A stretch of 64,000 bases of DNA from an uncultured Verrucomicrobia subdivision 3 bacterium. Its GTDB lineage: Bacteria > Verrucomicrobiota > Verrucomicrobiia > Limisphaerales > UBA11358. The notes below the pieces were generated by a model. That model was given only the letters and a program-made list of their open reading frames with translations, ran no database searches and had not been told where the DNA came from. Location of the stretch: positions 45,176 through 109,175 of the forward strand of contig CAINLR010000165.1 in NCBI GenBank assembly GCA_903850425.1, given 5' to 3'. Position numbers and translations under genes: made by a program. This document shows positions 9,884 to 18,967 of this stretch, in pieces. Position 1 is the first letter of the stretch, and each line of letters starts with the position of its first letter.

Positions 9884-10524
9884 TTGGCCAACCCTTTCTC
9901 CAGTCGAATGCTCGCCAACACCATCGCAACACCAAAAACCAGATGCGCCATTAGCGTGACCATCACGAACGTCTCCGTGATGCGAATACCGAATGTCGCC
10001 GGATAAGGCGTGAACAGCATGGCGAGTTCAAGCCCCACCGCGAACACGATCGCTACTGGCCAGCGGCGACGCCATTGTCCGTTTATCAGCGCGCCATACA
10101 TGACGCCAAACGTGGCGCCATTGCTGAAATGATATAACCAGCCGGTCACGTTCGCCGCGAGCGAATGGCCGTCCGCCTGACCAAGAATCATCGCGCCGAA
10201 CACCGGAAATACTTTGAACAAGGGCAGCGCGGGAATGACGCGGGTGAGTCCGAAGCTTTTTGAAAACACAAATGGCAGGCGGAAAATATCGTAAGCCACG
10301 GCCGCCAATAGACCGGCGATTAAGCCGATGAAAATTATCCGGAACGCCTGACCATTGCCGCGGCTGCGGTCGTGAAGCGCGAAGGCGAGCAACGCGATGC
10401 CGGCCGGTGCAAACACTGCAAACGTGCAGTCGCGCATCGGCCACAGGCGATACATCTCGCCCAGCAAACTCGCGATCGAAGTCGCGGCCAGCAGGAAAAC
10501 CATGATGCGTGGCAGTGGTTTCAT
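9877..10524 (-). CDS. Polytopic membrane protein of unknown function
   Basis: A 215-residue integral membrane protein with about six hydrophobic segments, for example RIMVFLLAATSIASLLG, FAVFAPAGIALLAFAL, FRIIFIGLIAGLLAAV and LMAHLVFGVAMVLASIRL. I do not recognise a family motif. It overlaps the following VWA gene by seven bases, so it belongs to the same transcript. Upstream it is separated from the ATPase-NHL gene by 174 bases that contain two copies of an inverted hairpin repeat. The Gly-rich helices and the motif YDIFRLPFVFS are the most distinctive parts for a profile search. Confidence 0.6.
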   Translation of the reverse strand: MKPLPRIMVFLLAATSIASLLGEMYRLWPMRDCTFAVFAPAGIALLAFALHDRSRGNGQAFRIIFIGLIAGLLAAVAYDIFRLPFVFSKSFGLTRVIPALPLFKVFPVFGAMILGQADGHSLAANVTGWLYHFSNGATFGVMYGALINGQWRRRWPVAIVFAVGLELAMLFTPYPATFGIRITETFVMVTLMAHLVFGVAMVLASIRLEKGLAKC

Positions 10525-10558
10525 TTTGCCTTTTGTCTCAATTCACCGGCGGCGAAAA

Positions 10559-10589
10559 CATCTCATTAACACCCAGCTTCGGCCGGGTG
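10559..10589 (-). repeat. Interspersed hairpin repeat, copy 1 (TAATGAGATG tail)
   Basis: Read on the minus strand this 31-base unit has a 7-bp stem (CACCCGG with CTGGGTG, one G-T wobble), a 6-base loop CCGAAG and the tail TTAATGAGATG. It is the same design as copies at 10649-10678 and 59285-59315. Copies 1 and 2 face each other in the same gap. Confidence 0.7.
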
Positions 10590-10648
10590 TTCACTGCAGA
10601 CCCGGAGAACAACCGTTTAAACGGTTTTACTTTTGCGTCGCCGACCTT

Positions 10649-10678
10649 CACCGCGTTGAAACGCGGTGCTAATGAGAA
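10649..10678 (+). repeat. Interspersed hairpin repeat, copy 2
   Basis: The stem CACCGCG pairs with CGCGGTG around the loop TTGAAA, followed by the tail CTAATGAGA. Relative to the other copies both sides of the stem change together, so base pairing is preserved. Confidence 0.7.
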
Positions 10679-10698
10679 GCGTTGCATACCGGCTGTTT

Positions 10699-12525
10699 TC
10701 ATCGCGTTTGCAATTCCACGACGCGGCGGTTGCCGGTGTCGGCCACATAGATATTTTTTTGCGAATCCACCGCAATACCCCAGGGCGTGGCAAATTGCCC
10801 GAGGCCGGTGCCGGGCGTGCCATAGCGCGCCCGCACGCGCCCACTCAAATCGCATCGGGTCACGCGGCTGGCACCATACTCGACGGCATACAACGTGTCG
10901 TCGGCACCCAGTTTCAAATCGTAGGGGAGTTTCAACGCCAGCGACTGCTCGCTCGAACCAAGAATGTTTAGGAATTTCCCATCATCCGTGAAGACCTGGA
11001 TGCGATTGTTGAAGGCGTCGGCGGCATAAATTTTTCCGTCGCGCCAAACGAGACCGGACGGGCGCTGAAATTCGCCGGGCTTGGTTCCAAACGCGCCGAA
11101 CGCCAAAAGAAATTTTCCGTCGGAAGTAAATTTCTGCACACGATCATTGGAGCCGTATTCGGCGATGTAGAGATTCTCCTGCGCATCTTTCGCCACGGCC
11201 ACGGGATAAATAAATTCGCCCGGCCCCTGCCCTTCTTTGCCGAAAGTTTTAAACGTCTTGCCGTCCGCATCGAAAATTACGACGCGATGATAATGCGTGT
11301 CGCCCACGACGACGCGGCCGTCGCGCAGCACACAGACGCCTTCCGGTTTGCCAATTTTACAGTCGGGCATGCGCCACTGGCGCGCGATGGAACCATCGGC
11401 CGCGTAAACCAGCACGCGACCGGCTGTGTCCAAAGCGATGACTTCGCCGTGGTTCCCAATGGTCAGACTGCGCGCGGCCGGTTGCAACGATCCTTCCGGC
11501 GGCACCGACCACAAATGAACCGCTGCGACGGGAATCGTGGGGCCGGTGGCGGACGGGCGGCAGCCGGCGACGTGCAGGCAAAGTAGCAAGCACAGCAACG
11601 TCTTCAAAACGATGCGCGTGCCGCGCGCAAGCTGATTGGAGGAGGGCCGATGAAAAAATGTGCGGACGGCTCCGGTCGGTTCGTGCCGCACTTCCAGTTC
11701 GGCCACCGCGCCTTGAAAGCGCGATGACTCAACTACGAGTGGCGATCGATGGTCAGGCTGGACTGTGATTTGTTCCGGACGAACACAGCGCGCCGCCAGT
11801 TCTTCGCGGCGCAACCAGAGTCGAGCGGCTTCTGGCTCCAGCCAATTGGCTTCGCCGAGACAGCCGGCCAATTCTGGTGTCGCCGCGCGCCAATATAAAG
11901 TTTCAACCTCGCCATTGAAATGCACGCAGCCGTCGCGCAGACAAATCACGCGCCGCGCCTCGGCCAGGACGGGCCGCGGCGAGTGGGTTGCGAAGATGAG
12001 CGAAGTATTTTTCTCCGCCAGATGGCGGCGGATGATCTGCCAATATTTGCCGACGCGGCTGGGGTCCACATGTTCGAGCGGTTCGTCCATCACCAGCACC
12101 GCCGCGTTGGCGGCCAGCGCGCGCGCGACCGATAGCCGCGACTGTTCACCCGCCGACAGGGTGGCGGGGCGACTGTCGCAGCGAGTTGTAAGATCAAATT
12201 TATCCAGCCACTGTTTGGCCTCGGCTTCCTGGCCGGCGATCTCTTCAGTGACCGCTGTGATGTGTTCCAGAACCGTCAGGTGCGGCCATAAACCGCCATC
12301 AGCCGGCACCCAGAACAAGGGAATCGGATGCGATCCGCGCTTGAATTCGGCAGTAATTTTTCCCGCATCGGGCCGCTCAAAGCCGACCAACAAGTTTAGC
12401 AGTGAAGTTTTGCCGGCGCCTGAATGTCCGAGCACCGCCGTGACGCCGGGTTCGATTTGCAGCGTGAGGTCGCGCAAACGCAGCCCCAGACCGACGCTCT
12501 CGAGTTGCCACAACGTGTTTTTCAT
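10699..12525 (-). CDS. Iron ABC transporter ATPase fused in frame to an NHL-repeat lipoprotein
   Basis: One open frame of 608 codons joins two proteins. Residues 1-240 are an ABC ATPase of the FbpC type: Walker A GHSGAGKT at 33-40, signature LSAGEQSRLSVARAL, Walker B AVLVMDEPLEHVDP. Residues ~240-305 resemble a TOBE domain ending RGTRIVLK. From residue 307 a lipoprotein signal begins (KTLLCLLLCLHVAGC, lipobox Cys322), followed by a six-bladed NHL propeller to the stop. A TTG codon at 11607 lies exactly where an independent lipoprotein would start, so the NHL part may be translated separately; no good ribosome site was seen there. The ATG at 12525 makes an ATGA overlap with the permease stop. 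As a single chain, a lipobox after a cytoplasmic ATPase makes little topological sense. Confidence 0.8.
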   Translation of the reverse strand: MKNTLWQLESVGLGLRLRDLTLQIEPGVTAVLGHSGAGKTSLLNLLVGFERPDAGKITAEFKRGSHPIPLFWVPADGGLWPHLTVLEHITAVTEEIAGQEAEAKQWLDKFDLTTRCDSRPATLSAGEQSRLSVARALAANAAVLVMDEPLEHVDPSRVGKYWQIIRRHLAEKNTSLIFATHSPRPVLAEARRVICLRDGCVHFNGEVETLYWRAATPELAGCLGEANWLEPEAARLWLRREELAARCVRPEQITVQPDHRSPLVVESSRFQGAVAELEVRHEPTGAVRTFFHRPSSNQLARGTRIVLKTLLCLLLCLHVAGCRPSATGPTIPVAAVHLWSVPPEGSLQPAARSLTIGNHGEVIALDTAGRVLVYAADGSIARQWRMPDCKIGKPEGVCVLRDGRVVVGDTHYHRVVIFDADGKTFKTFGKEGQGPGEFIYPVAVAKDAQENLYIAEYGSNDRVQKFTSDGKFLLAFGAFGTKPGEFQRPSGLVWRDGKIYAADAFNNRIQVFTDDGKFLNILGSSEQSLALKLPYDLKLGADDTLYAVEYGASRVTRCDLSGRVRARYGTPGTGLGQFATPWGIAVDSQKNIYVADTGNRRVVELQTR

Positions 12526-13886
12526 CGCGGTGCCCACCAACGCCTGGTTCCCAAGGCCAGCAAAAAAATGCTGATCGGGGCGGCGAACGCCGCACAGGTC
12601 ATCGCGGACAACGCGGCGATCTGGCCGTAGTGCATGAGATTGTAAAGTCGCACCGTCACCGGCGTCATGCCGATGGGCGCGAGAATCGAGGACACCGTCA
12701 AATCCCAATAGGCCCAAGTGAACAGAAGAACCAGGGCCCAGAATTGTCCGCTCGTGCTGAGTGTCCAGGTAAGCTCGCGCACCGCCCGCGATTTTTTCAT
12801 CAGCGTGGTCATATGAAAAGCGCTTCGATGCGCGGACATTTCCAACACCCGTTTCAATACCAGCGCCATTGGAAGCAAAACCATACCCAGTGTCAACACC
12901 AGTGGCACCGGCGTGCTGCGCAGCCAGATCAGGCCCGGCAGTTGAACCGCCGCCAGCACGGCGAGCGACAACACCAACGGGCCAAGCAGTCCGGCAAAGA
13001 CGCCTGCGAGCAAAATCATTTTGCCACCCGTTGCAGCCAGCCGGCGACCGCGAGCGGCGGCACCTAGTCCGAATGCCGCCAGTCCGGCCAGCGTGCTGGC
13101 ACCGGCGGCGAACAAAAGGCTGGCGACGATTTCACGGCTCAACACAAAATTTTCCAAGAGCAGACCGAATCCGCGAAGCGTTCCCCACAGCACCATCGCA
13201 GCGGGAATCAGCAGGACGAAAATAAACGCGAGCGACAGATGGCACCAGCCAAACCATTGGTGCGATCGCGGTCCAGTGCTGCGCCGCGCGGGAATGATTT
13301 TTGGCCGACCCAACACGACGAATGCCGTCGCGATCGCCGCAGTTTCGCATAACAACGGACCGAGCATCCGGCGCAAGGATTCACCCAACGCCAGCCCGCC
13401 GGCATGCGCGTCGAACAGCGCGACGGTCCAGGATTTCACAACCATCAGCGAAGCCATTTCGAACTCGGCGAACGCGCACAGAAACACGACGGTAAAAGCT
13501 GCGATGGGTCCCCGCGCGCAGCCGGCGCGGAGGAGAAATGCCCAGTCGCCGAATTTGGAACTCGCCGAAGTGAGCCGGCGACAATGCATGGCTTCGGCAG
13601 AAATGGGCGACGGCGTGAAATGGAGAATGACGGCGGCAATCGGCGTGAATTTCCACCAGAGCAGCGCCGAATAAAAAACGGTGTTGACGGCGGGATGATG
13701 AATGAGCGACAGCGAGAAACTCGCGTAGGCGTAACCGGTGAGGAGAACAGGCGTGAAATACGGCGCGAGCAACAGAATCCAAACCCTGCGCCGAACCGAT
13801 TGTCGGCGGTCGGCAAGCAAGGTCGTTACCAGTCGCGCGGCGGCAACCGCGAGCAACCCGACGATCATGCTCCGCAGTAAAGTCAT
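12522..13886 (-). CDS. Ferric-iron-type ABC transporter permease (FbpB-like)
   Basis: A 454-residue integral membrane protein with about ten to twelve helices arranged as two homologous halves, as in iron(III)/thiamine permeases. It lies between a periplasmic binding protein and an ATPase, each junction being a 4-base ATGA overlap, which gives a complete importer. The EAA-like loop positions are poorly conserved in the first half (ISAEAMHCRRL) and the second (KSRAVRELTW). The C-terminal half includes APIGMTPVTVRLYNLMHYGQ, a pattern shared by FbpB-type permeases. Iron is inferred from the binding protein's similarity; thiamine or putrescine cannot be fully excluded. Confidence 0.72.
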   Translation of the reverse strand: MTLLRSMIVGLLAVAAARLVTTLLADRRQSVRRRVWILLLAPYFTPVLLTGYAYASFSLSLIHHPAVNTVFYSALLWWKFTPIAAVILHFTPSPISAEAMHCRRLTSASSKFGDWAFLLRAGCARGPIAAFTVVFLCAFAEFEMASLMVVKSWTVALFDAHAGGLALGESLRRMLGPLLCETAAIATAFVVLGRPKIIPARRSTGPRSHQWFGWCHLSLAFIFVLLIPAAMVLWGTLRGFGLLLENFVLSREIVASLLFAAGASTLAGLAAFGLGAAARGRRLAATGGKMILLAGVFAGLLGPLVLSLAVLAAVQLPGLIWLRSTPVPLVLTLGMVLLPMALVLKRVLEMSAHRSAFHMTTLMKKSRAVRELTWTLSTSGQFWALVLLFTWAYWDLTVSSILAPIGMTPVTVRLYNLMHYGQIAALSAMTCAAFAAPISIFLLALGTRRWWAPR

Positions 13887-14935
13887 TGGAGATATTCCGA
13901 TTTAAGCCACGCCAGACATTCGGCGTTCGCTCCGCCAAGATCGGCGAGCGACACCCCGTCGGCGGCCCAGCGTTGCAGTTGCTTCACGTCATCGGGCAGG
14001 CGGGCATTTCCCACCGGGCCAAGCGGAATCTGGCGTGATTTGGCGGACGCGAGCGCCATTTCACTTTTTTCCGAAAGGAGAAAATTCACGAGCTTTTGCG
14101 CTTCAGTTAAGTGTCGCGTGCCCCGAATTATTGAAACCGTGTTTGGAATGCAAATGGTTTTTCCGTTCTCCAATCGCACGGGCAGCATTGCCACCGGTTT
14201 GCCTTCATCGCGCGCCTCAAAAAAATCATCGGTGTCGCTCCAACCGAGATCGCACACGCCGGCGGACACCAAATCTTTTACCACGGAATTCCCGTCAACC
14301 TCGCGCAGATGCCGCGCGCGGCGGTCGCGATCCCAGGCGAGCAGTTTGGCGCGGCCCCACAATTTCCAGAGGAGGGTGTATTGCGTGCGGGTCGTGCCGT
14401 AGAGCGGTTTGGCAATGACCATGCGGTCCAGGTCTCGGCTTGAGGCTTGTTGAATCGCTTCCTCCGTCGGCGCGAGGTGATTCGTGTTGACGATCCACAG
14501 GCGCAATCGCGCGGCGAATCCGGCCCAGCGCCCATCCGCATCTTTGAACGCGGCGGGAATTCTCTCGTAGCCGCTGCCTCGATAAGGGAGCAACAGTCCT
14601 TCGTCAACGAGTTGCAACGTGCCGAGCACTTCGTTGTTCCAAAACACATCGCAGCGCGGATTCGCTTTTTCCTGCAATAACAATTCCACCAATCCGAGAG
14701 ACTTCGTCGCCTCGGTATCATAGCGCACCGCAACGGAAATTCCGGTTTGCCGCTCGAAGTCGCGCAGGATTTGATCCGCGTAAATGGAATCGTGAGCGCA
14801 GTAAACCACCAATGATTTTTGCGACGGCGACCAGAGCAACCAATAAGCGCCAAACAAAAGCGCCACGCCGGCGGCCAGCGCCGCCAGCCGACGGATGAAC
14901 CCGCGATCAAGGTTTGGCGTGTGCGCGGGAGCCAT
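13883..14935 (-). CDS. ABC transporter substrate-binding protein, FbpA-like
   Basis: A 350-residue binding protein anchored by one N-terminal helix (residues ~14-36, LAALAAGVALLFGAYWLLW) with no lipobox. It continues with the fold start SLVVYCAHDSIYADQILRDFERQTGI, a pattern typical of iron(III)-binding type 2 periplasmic proteins, then CDVFWNNE, GTTRTQYTLLW and GWSDTDDF. The start overlaps the upstream membrane protein by 29 bases, and no alternative ATG exists near the hydrophobic segment. The two Tyr metal ligands usual at the end of FbpA (YY) are not obvious, so the exact cargo is uncertain. It forms an importer with the next two genes. Confidence 0.78.
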   Translation of the reverse strand: MAPAHTPNLDRGFIRRLAALAAGVALLFGAYWLLWSPSQKSLVVYCAHDSIYADQILRDFERQTGISVAVRYDTEATKSLGLVELLLQEKANPRCDVFWNNEVLGTLQLVDEGLLLPYRGSGYERIPAAFKDADGRWAGFAARLRLWIVNTNHLAPTEEAIQQASSRDLDRMVIAKPLYGTTRTQYTLLWKLWGRAKLLAWDRDRRARHLREVDGNSVVKDLVSAGVCDLGWSDTDDFFEARDEGKPVAMLPVRLENGKTICIPNTVSIIRGTRHLTEAQKLVNFLLSEKSEMALASAKSRQIPLGPVGNARLPDDVKQLQRWAADGVSLADLGGANAECLAWLKSEYLQ

Positions 14936-16508
14936 TGGGCAGCGTGTCGAAGTATTGCTTGATGGACGTTTGGTATCCCGGCGGAATTTGTTCCTGCACC
15001 ACCGCCTCGCTGGCTTGCTGACGAACGTCCTGAAGCGCCCGCAAATATTCCTCCCGCGCAGGGCCGGCCTCGGAGACTTCCCGTGTCTTCCATTCCATCA
15101 GCATCCGGCCCGGCTGCAGCAGCGACGCGGATTTCTCCGGCTTGAAACCGCTCGCCGCAGTGTCATCGCCGTAAGGACGCGGACCGTAACCGTAGCCCGC
15201 ATTCATGCCCATCCCGGCACAAAGCGATTTACACTGGCCTTCGCAAAATGCCGCATAGGCGGCGAGATCGCCGAGTTGCATAAAATTTTGCCCATCCAAT
15301 GGCTTCAAGTTGTGCAGCGTCTTCGCCAACTGCAATGCCTTGAGCGCGTCTTCGATATTCTTTATGTCTGCCATGGCCTTGGCCAATTGCTGAAGCTCTG
15401 CCTGCGTCAGCTTCAAGGAGTCGGACATCCCTTTCATGGATTCACCCGAAAGCTCCGGCAAATTGGACAAGGCAAGCTGCTCCAAAGCACGCTGCAAATC
15501 CGTGTCCACCGCTTGCGAATTCAACTGCTGATCCAGCGTGTCCTTGAAACTTTGCAGGCGATCCATGAGCTCCTGGCGGAGCTTTTCGCGCTCCACGGGA
15601 TCTTTGGACGCGGCCAGTTCCTGCGCCTTCTGTTTGAGTTCATCCAACTCCTTGCTGGCGCTGGAGACATCGCCTTTCTGCAAATCATTGCGCAATTGCT
15701 GCGTCTTGGTCGGATCGGCCAACCCAAAACTTTGCGACGGCGGCGGCAGGTTCAGCGCGTTCTTGAGTTTTTCTTCGCTGGTTTGTTTCCAGAGCTGGCC
15801 CAGGATTTTTTGTTGTTCGTTGAGCCGCGCCAGCGTGCCGGCTTTGTCGTTTGGCTTGGCGTCCTGAAATATTTTTTCGAGACTGGCCACGGCTTGCTTC
15901 ACGGCTTCGGTTTGTTCGCCAGCGCGTTTCTGCTCGAGGAGCGCAGCCCGCGTGTCGGTGGCTTTGCTGATTTGACGCACCCGCTCGCGTGGTTCGGCCA
16001 ATTGCTTTTGCCGTTGGTGCAAGTGGAACGGATCGCATTGCGGCAACCCGTAAACGGCCAGACTCAAAACGGCCAGCGCCGCGCAGAGTCGGAAGGTGTC
16101 GCGCTGCCATTGGTAAGGCACAATATTTTGAGGAAGCACGTTCGCAGCGCGCTGATCAGCATCGTTCAATACCAAGTCTTGATAGGCACCGAGGGAATTC
16201 TCGATCAGCGCAGCGGTCAGAAACAAATCCTGCGTGGCCATCTGGGTGTCCGCCCATCGCGCGGCGTCCTTAACTCCCGTGCGAGGATAAAAAATCCACG
16301 CCAGAACCAAAGCGCCAACGGGTAAAACCACCAGCGTGACCGGCGTAAACCATGCGGGCAGCAGCCCAAACAAACGGGAGACCAGCAGGGCCGAAGCGTA
16401 AAAGCCCATCGCCAACCGGAAAAATAATCTCCACCGTCGGGCAAGCGATACGACCTGTTGCCGCCGACTGACTCGCCGAAGAAAATGTTGCACGACGATT
16501 GAACTCAT
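14907..16508 (-). CDS. Membrane-anchored coiled-coil protein, first gene of the MoxR/VWA operon
   Basis: This 533-residue protein has two N-terminal helices (about residues 30-75) and a third near 140 (LCAALAVLSLAVYG). A long Gln/Lys/Glu-rich helical region predicted to be coiled coil follows (ADPTKTQQLRNDLQKG, ELDELKQKAQELAASKD), and a Gly/Tyr-rich patch GMNAGYGYGPRPYGDD lies near the C-terminus. The layout resembles the large DUF4175-like coiled-coil proteins found in MoxR/BatA operons, but I cannot confirm the family. I chose the ATG at 16508 over a GTG at 16523 because a GGGGATTGAGAG purine stretch sits just before it. It is the promoter-proximal gene of the minus-strand block. Confidence 0.65.
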   Translation of the reverse strand: MSSIVVQHFLRRVSRRQQVVSLARRWRLFFRLAMGFYASALLVSRLFGLLPAWFTPVTLVVLPVGALVLAWIFYPRTGVKDAARWADTQMATQDLFLTAALIENSLGAYQDLVLNDADQRAANVLPQNIVPYQWQRDTFRLCAALAVLSLAVYGLPQCDPFHLHQRQKQLAEPRERVRQISKATDTRAALLEQKRAGEQTEAVKQAVASLEKIFQDAKPNDKAGTLARLNEQQKILGQLWKQTSEEKLKNALNLPPPSQSFGLADPTKTQQLRNDLQKGDVSSASKELDELKQKAQELAASKDPVEREKLRQELMDRLQSFKDTLDQQLNSQAVDTDLQRALEQLALSNLPELSGESMKGMSDSLKLTQAELQQLAKAMADIKNIEDALKALQLAKTLHNLKPLDGQNFMQLGDLAAYAAFCEGQCKSLCAGMGMNAGYGYGPRPYGDDTAASGFKPEKSASLLQPGRMLMEWKTREVSEAGPAREEYLRALQDVRQQASEAVVQEQIPPGYQTSIKQYFDTLPNGSRAHAKP

Positions 16509-16889
16509 TCTCTCAATCCCCACTCAGACGACCCTAGCGATAACGCTTCACCGAAAGACATTCAACGACAAAGTTATGAACTGGGTGCCTGGGTTTACAG
16601 ATTAGCCAAGAATAGCGGTCGTGTTCCGCCAAAAGTCGCCGGGCGTTGTTGAATACTTCAGGATCGCCGTGGTCGATGAATCTGCATAAACCTGCATGAC
16701 GCCTAACGTCGAGAGCAAACAAATTCGGGTCATCACGGGACGACGCGGACTCAGCCACAACGCAACCCATCGCTCCGGCACGGTCTGGGAGGCTCGTCAC
16801 GACGCAACCGCCCACCGCTGGCGCTGGCGGCCGGTAGAAAACCGCGAACGGAGTTGACAGCACCGGTGATTTTAACATTTAATACGCAC
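16509..16889. other. Divergent intergenic region, no convincing gene
   Basis: This gap separates the minus-strand operon from the plus-strand SGNH gene and must carry both promoters. A minus frame at 16534-16878 is open for 114 codons, but it has no recognisable domain, lacks the codon bias of its neighbours and overlaps the probable upstream region of the SGNH gene, so I do not call it. No clear -35/-10 pair was found. Confidence 0.4.
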
Positions 16890-18632
16890 ATGACTATTGG
16901 GAAATGGCGGTTAATATTGATCACCGGGCAAAGGGCGAAGCGAAACTCCCAAATTTTAATCAGCTGCGCAAGAACCGACCGCGAACGTAGCGTGGTTTGC
17001 TGGCAGGCTGCCAGCGCTCCACCAGCGCGCAAAAATACTTTGAGCCGCTGGTTCTCCGCGCTGCAATTTGCGGTTTGGATGGCCATCGCCACCGCTTCCA
17101 CGTTCGCTCACAGCACGGCCTTCACCTATCAAGGCCGTTTAAACGACGGTGCCAAGCCGGCCGAGGGGAGTTACGATCTTGTCTTTTCGCTCACCGACGC
17201 CAGCACCAGTGGCACGGGGTTGGGTGCCCAGACCAACGCGGCCACCGTGGTAAGCAATGGACTCTTCTGCGTCTCGCTGGATTTTGGCAATCAGTTTGCC
17301 GGCGGAAACCGGTGGTTGGAAATCGCCGTTCGCACTAATGGCGGCAGTTCGTTCACGACGTTGATTCCGCGCCAACTCATCAATCCCACGCCTTATGCGA
17401 TCACCGCCCAATCCCTTTGCGAACCAATTTCCAACGCGCTGCTGCCGTCGAACCTGGTCACCAACGGCGCCTGCGGCGTGAGCATCGCCGGGGCATTTTC
17501 TGGCAATGGCGCCGGCCTGACCAATGTGCCGGGCATGTTAAGCACCGGCCAACAAGATTCCCTGGCCAACACGATTACCAATCTTTTCAGCACGAATTGG
17601 AATGTGGTTGTGCTCGCCGACTCGATTGGAGCAGCGACAAATTCGGTGATCGGCAATCTGGTCACCTGGCCTTACTGGTTTGCCAACACGCCCGTTTTTA
17701 ACGGAGCGACCCTGCATAATTATGCGCAATCCGGCCAAGGCTTGGCGTATGTGCAAAACGCCATTCCCGGCGTCATGGCCCTCTGGTCGCCAAGAGTCAC
17801 GGGCAAACCATTGGCGGTGCTGATTGAAATCGGCGCGAACGACTTTTCGAGCTTCACCAATGTCGCCGGGGCGAACGCCTATTTTGCCAGTCTTGACGCT
17901 ATCTACCACGGTTTGAAAACCAACGAGGTGACAAAAGTCTATGGCTTCACCGTCCCCATGCGCAGCGACTCGGTCAACGCGGCATCGCTCACGGGCACCT
18001 ACGCATTGAACCGGCAGATTTTGAATGATACCAACCTCGATGGCGTGGTTGATTTCGCCTCGGCTTTTCCCGACCCCTCCAACACAAATGATTTTGCCGA
18101 CGGCCTGCATCCCAGCCTGACCGGGAGCATCCGACTTGGAAAACTCGTGGCCGCCACCGTTCGCGGCAATATTTCAACGCCGTCCAGCTTTCAGAATCCG
18201 ATGAATGCCTTCATCGGTGGCGGCCGGGTGCAGGCCACGCTCATTTCTGATTCCGGCAACTATGTCCTGTCCGGCAATAATCTCACGGCGGGTGGGGCCA
18301 TCATTCTGCGGACCGATGGCAACAATGTGATTGGCAACCCCCAGACCGGCGGCGGAAGTTATTATGTGTGTCTGGACCGTGGCTTCGCGCTGGTAATCGG
18401 TGACGGGGCGGGCGGTTTGGCGGGGCAATTCAACACCTCCGGCAGCGCCAGCCTCGCCAAAGGCAATGTCACTTTTGATGCCACGGGAAATCTGACCGTG
18501 CGTTCCCTGTCCGTGACGGCGACGAACGCCAACCCGTCCAACGTGACGATTGGGGTCACCACCCCAGATGCCTGGATTGCAGTCACCAACAATAATACGC
18601 GTTACCTAATGCCCGCTTGGAAAAATCATTGA
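16890..18632 (+). CDS. Secreted SGNH/GDSL hydrolase with verrucomicrobial surface module
   Basis: The protein is about 580 residues with a signal peptide (FSALQFAVWMAIATASTFAHS). A beta-rich module follows (AFTYQGRLNDGAKPAEGSYD), which recurs in verrucomicrobial extracellular proteins. An SGNH hydrolase domain is next: block I VVLADSIG with the candidate nucleophile Ser245, an IEIGANDFSS block with the GxND Asn, and block V DGLHPS with Asp404 and His407. The last ~170 residues are repetitive and beta-rich, as in surface or adhesin proteins. It probably deacetylates or de-esterifies polysaccharide outside the cell. The start is uncertain: ATG at 16890 leaves a long pre-signal stretch, and TTG at 17040 would put the signal peptide at the very N-terminus. 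Confidence 0.75.
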   Translation: MTIGKWRLILITGQRAKRNSQILISCARTDRERSVVCWQAASAPPARKNTLSRWFSALQFAVWMAIATASTFAHSTAFTYQGRLNDGAKPAEGSYDLVFSLTDASTSGTGLGAQTNAATVVSNGLFCVSLDFGNQFAGGNRWLEIAVRTNGGSSFTTLIPRQLINPTPYAITAQSLCEPISNALLPSNLVTNGACGVSIAGAFSGNGAGLTNVPGMLSTGQQDSLANTITNLFSTNWNVVVLADSIGAATNSVIGNLVTWPYWFANTPVFNGATLHNYAQSGQGLAYVQNAIPGVMALWSPRVTGKPLAVLIEIGANDFSSFTNVAGANAYFASLDAIYHGLKTNEVTKVYGFTVPMRSDSVNAASLTGTYALNRQILNDTNLDGVVDFASAFPDPSNTNDFADGLHPSLTGSIRLGKLVAATVRGNISTPSSFQNPMNAFIGGGRVQATLISDSGNYVLSGNNLTAGGAIILRTDGNNVIGNPQTGGGSYYVCLDRGFALVIGDGAGGLAGQFNTSGSASLAKGNVTFDATGNLTVRSLSVTATNANPSNVTIGVTTPDAWIAVTNNNTRYLMPAWKNH

Positions 18633-18967
18633 TCGCATTATTCGACAAGGACCCTGCGCCGCGGCATCCGTGAATTGTTCATTGGCCGACGTTTGTAACA
18701 CCTCACGCTGCCAGTGCAGCCGGATACCGAACGTTCGAACGTCACAACGACCATCCCAGCCAGACCCTACTGGTCAGCAATTGTCGGTCATTGCCCTTGC
18801 CACACCTGCCGCCCGACTTCGACCCCGCTAAGCAATGAGCGACTCACCCGACCAAGGCGTTCGCCGTTCCGTTTAGGTCCAAGCCGGTTGAAAAAATAGT
18901 TGCCATTAGCGGTGTATTGGGCAACGTAATGGCCGAGGAGTTAGTCAAGGACTGAAAACATAATATC
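18633..18967. other. Intergenic region upstream of the probable PEP carboxykinase
   Basis: 335 bases without a supported gene. It contains a short palindrome CGAACGTTCG near 18727. A purine-rich stretch (GGCCGAGGAG) near 18931 is too far from the next start to be its ribosome site. No terminator with a T-run was found for the SGNH gene. Confidence 0.4.

Noticed and set aside
14895..16325. 476-codon plus-strand open frame opposite the coiled-coil protein
   Set aside because: Mirror of a Leu/Gln-rich coiled-coil gene; no start context and no family resemblance.
16534..16878. 114-codon minus-strand frame before the coiled-coil gene
   Set aside because: No recognisable domain, unlike codon use, and it occupies the divergent promoter region.
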